Shown here in pieces: positions 62,983 to 64,000 of a stretch of DNA of 64,000 bases. The stretch lies in the NCBI GenBank assembly GCA_030653175.1, contig JAURZV010000079.1, positions 62,001 through 126,000 on the forward strand. Reading direction: 5' to 3'. Position numbers and translations under genes: made by a program. A model generated the notes under the pieces. That model saw only the letters and a list, made by a program, of their open reading frames with translations. It was not told the origin of the DNA and made no database searches. The DNA comes from Methylobacter sp. GTDB taxonomy: Bacteria; Pseudomonadota; Gammaproteobacteria; Methylococcales; Methylomonadaceae. The stretch's first letter is position 1. Each line of letters opens with the position of its first letter.

Positions 62983-64000
62983 TTATTGCTTCGCCTTTCT
63001 CAACCAATGCTCAAAAAACTGGCTTTCAGGCAATGGCTTGCTGAAATAATAGCCCTGATAGCAAAGGCATCCATTTTGTTTTAAAAACTCCAGCTCCATT
63101 TTCGATTCAACACCTTCCGCAACAACACCCAGATTCATATGCCGGGCTATCGCAATAATGGTACCCACAAAAACAGCATCGTCTTCATTTTTAGTAATAT
63201 CCTCAACAAAGGATTTATCAATTTTTAACTGATCCACCGGCAAATGTTTTAGATAGCTCAACGAGGAATATCCCGTGCCAAAATCATCTATTGAAAAGGT
63301 ATAGCCCAATTTTTTCAATTGCTTGATTTTATCGATAGCGGCATCGACATCATTCATCAACAGCCCTTCGGTAAATTCCAGCATGATTCTTGACGGACTT
63401 ATCTGGTACTGCTTAACAAGCCTGCCAAGTATGCCCATAAAATCATCATGATAGAACTGCCTCGGACTGATATTAATCGCCAAATGCGGCAAATGTACCT
63501 GCTGCTTATCCCACTGCCTAAGATGAATAAATGACTGCTCAAGCACCCATGTACCCACCGCCTGAATCAAACCGCATTCTTCCGCAATAGGAATAAACTT
63601 ATCGGGCGGAATAAAATCTTTTTTCGGGTGATTCCAGCGAATAAGGGCTTCTGCTCCCATAAGATTGCCGTAATAATCAACTTGCGGCTGATAATACAAG
63701 GACAGCTGATTTTCATCCAGAGCCTGCCGCAGTTCTTTTTCGATCAGCATTCTTTCCATAACAGCTTCCTGCATACTGTGCTGAAAAAACTGCAACATAT
63801 TACGACCGCTTTCTTTAGCGCGATACATTGCCGTACCGGCCTGTTTAAGCAAATCGTCAGGCATGCCGAAGTGCTCCGAGAACATGGCAATACCGATACT
63901 GGAAGAAATATACAATTTGTGGTTCATTACCGAATAAACCTGGCAAATAGCCTGTTGCAGTTTTTCCGCAATATGCCGGGCTTCATTGCATGCCGGTTCT
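62983..64000 (-). CDS. GGDEF-EAL cyclic-di-GMP protein (C-terminal part)
   Basis: The frame is open past the right edge of the window, so only the end is seen. The first visible residues (EPACNEARHIAEKLQQAICQ, then SSSIGIAMFSEH and AMYRAKESGRN) are the C-terminal part of a GGDEF domain. A complete EAL domain follows: LSLYYQPQVDYYGNLMGAEA with the AEALIRW motif, LEFTEGLLM, IDDFGTGYSSLSYLKHLPVD, and VVAEGVESKMELEFLKQNGC with YYFSKPLP. Metal ligands of the phosphodiesterase are present, so c-di-GMP hydrolysis is likely. Sensor domains would be encoded further right. Confidence 0.93.
   Translation of the reverse strand, partial: EPACNEARHIAEKLQQAICQVYSVMNHKLYISSSIGIAMFSEHFGMPDDLLKQAGTAMYRAKESGRNMLQFFQHSMQEAVMERMLIEKELRQALDENQLSLYYQPQVDYYGNLMGAEALIRWNHPKKDFIPPDKFIPIAEECGLIQAVGTWVLEQSFIHLRQWDKQQVHLPHLAINISPRQFYHDDFMGILGRLVKQYQISPSRIMLEFTEGLLMNDVDAAIDKIKQLKKLGYTFSIDDFGTGYSSLSYLKHLPVDQLKIDKSFVEDITKNEDDAVFVGTIIAIARHMNLGVVAEGVESKMELEFLKQNGCLCYQGYYFSKPLPESQFFEHWLRKAKQ

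Overview
The window looks like chromosomal DNA from a gammaproteobacterial methanotroph (order Methylococcales, near Methylobacter/Methylomonas). The main clues are the 5' end of a XoxF-type PQQ methanol dehydrogenase at the left edge, a large glycogen gene cluster, a second-type F-ATPase ('N-ATPase') operon, a ceramidase-family membrane protein, and many short palindromic intergenic repeats. The assignment is inferred from gene content; no 16S rRNA gene is present.

Layout. 1-8.5 kb: xoxF (partial), lpxH, a periplasmic cyclophilin, cysS, a DUF2959 gene, a small lipoprotein gene and two overlapping dynamin-like GTPase genes. 8.88-9.27 kb: ssrA (tmRNA) with a clear promoter and terminator. 9.9-30.6 kb: glycogen metabolism, with malQ, a GH57 amylase and glgC on the minus strand; glgB, a toxin-antitoxin pair with a frameshifted toxin, glgA and a polysaccharide deacetylase on the plus strand; then a PLD-family protein, an endonuclease/exonuclease/phosphatase (EEP) protein with two starch-binding-like modules, a GH57 branching enzyme, DUF4912 and glgX. 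A decayed BREX phage-defence locus lies between DUF4912 and glgX: a brxB'-'brxC fusion, an intact vapBC pair, and a multiply frameshifted pglX start. 30.8-34.9 kb: radA, a retropepsin-like zinc protease, corA and a second PIN toxin-antitoxin pair.

35.2-45.3 kb is an accessory island bounded by two copies of the 5' end of atpD. The left copy is truncated just before the Walker A motif; the right copy is complete and starts the N-ATPase operon. The island carries an attC-like site, a subtilase plus alpha/beta-hydrolase gene pair, the stump of a papain-like peptidase gene, a DUF1353 gene, a three-gene operon (secreted subtilase with a CTERM sorting signal, exosortase H-like enzyme, stand-alone propeptide-like protein), an IS5-type transposase relic, and a deletion-fused relic of a type I restriction-modification locus (hsdM joined to a RecG-like gene).

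45.3-51.9 kb: N-ATPase operon atpD-C-Q-B-E-F-A-G. atpR is not visible, palindromic elements occupy two spacers, the alpha-subunit P-loop has Arg for Lys, and subunit c lacks the Gln typical of Na+ binding. 52-64 kb: a MITE with a target duplication, a CBS-domain protein, an M48 protease with LemA, a ceramidase-like protein, a rhomboid protease, a DEAD-box helicase, a CheY-like regulator, a DUF2905 protein, a COG2509 flavoprotein, an OmlA-like lipoprotein and a partial GGDEF-EAL protein.

Together, the glycogen genes encode synthesis (GlgC, GlgA, two unrelated branching enzymes), debranching (GlgX) and recycling (MalQ, GH57 amylase). The accessory content consists largely of defence genes at different stages of decay. 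The best candidates for undescribed biology are the EEP-CBM/PLD pair inside the glycogen cluster, the subtilase-hydrolase pair, and the self-contained subtilase/exosortase/propeptide operon.
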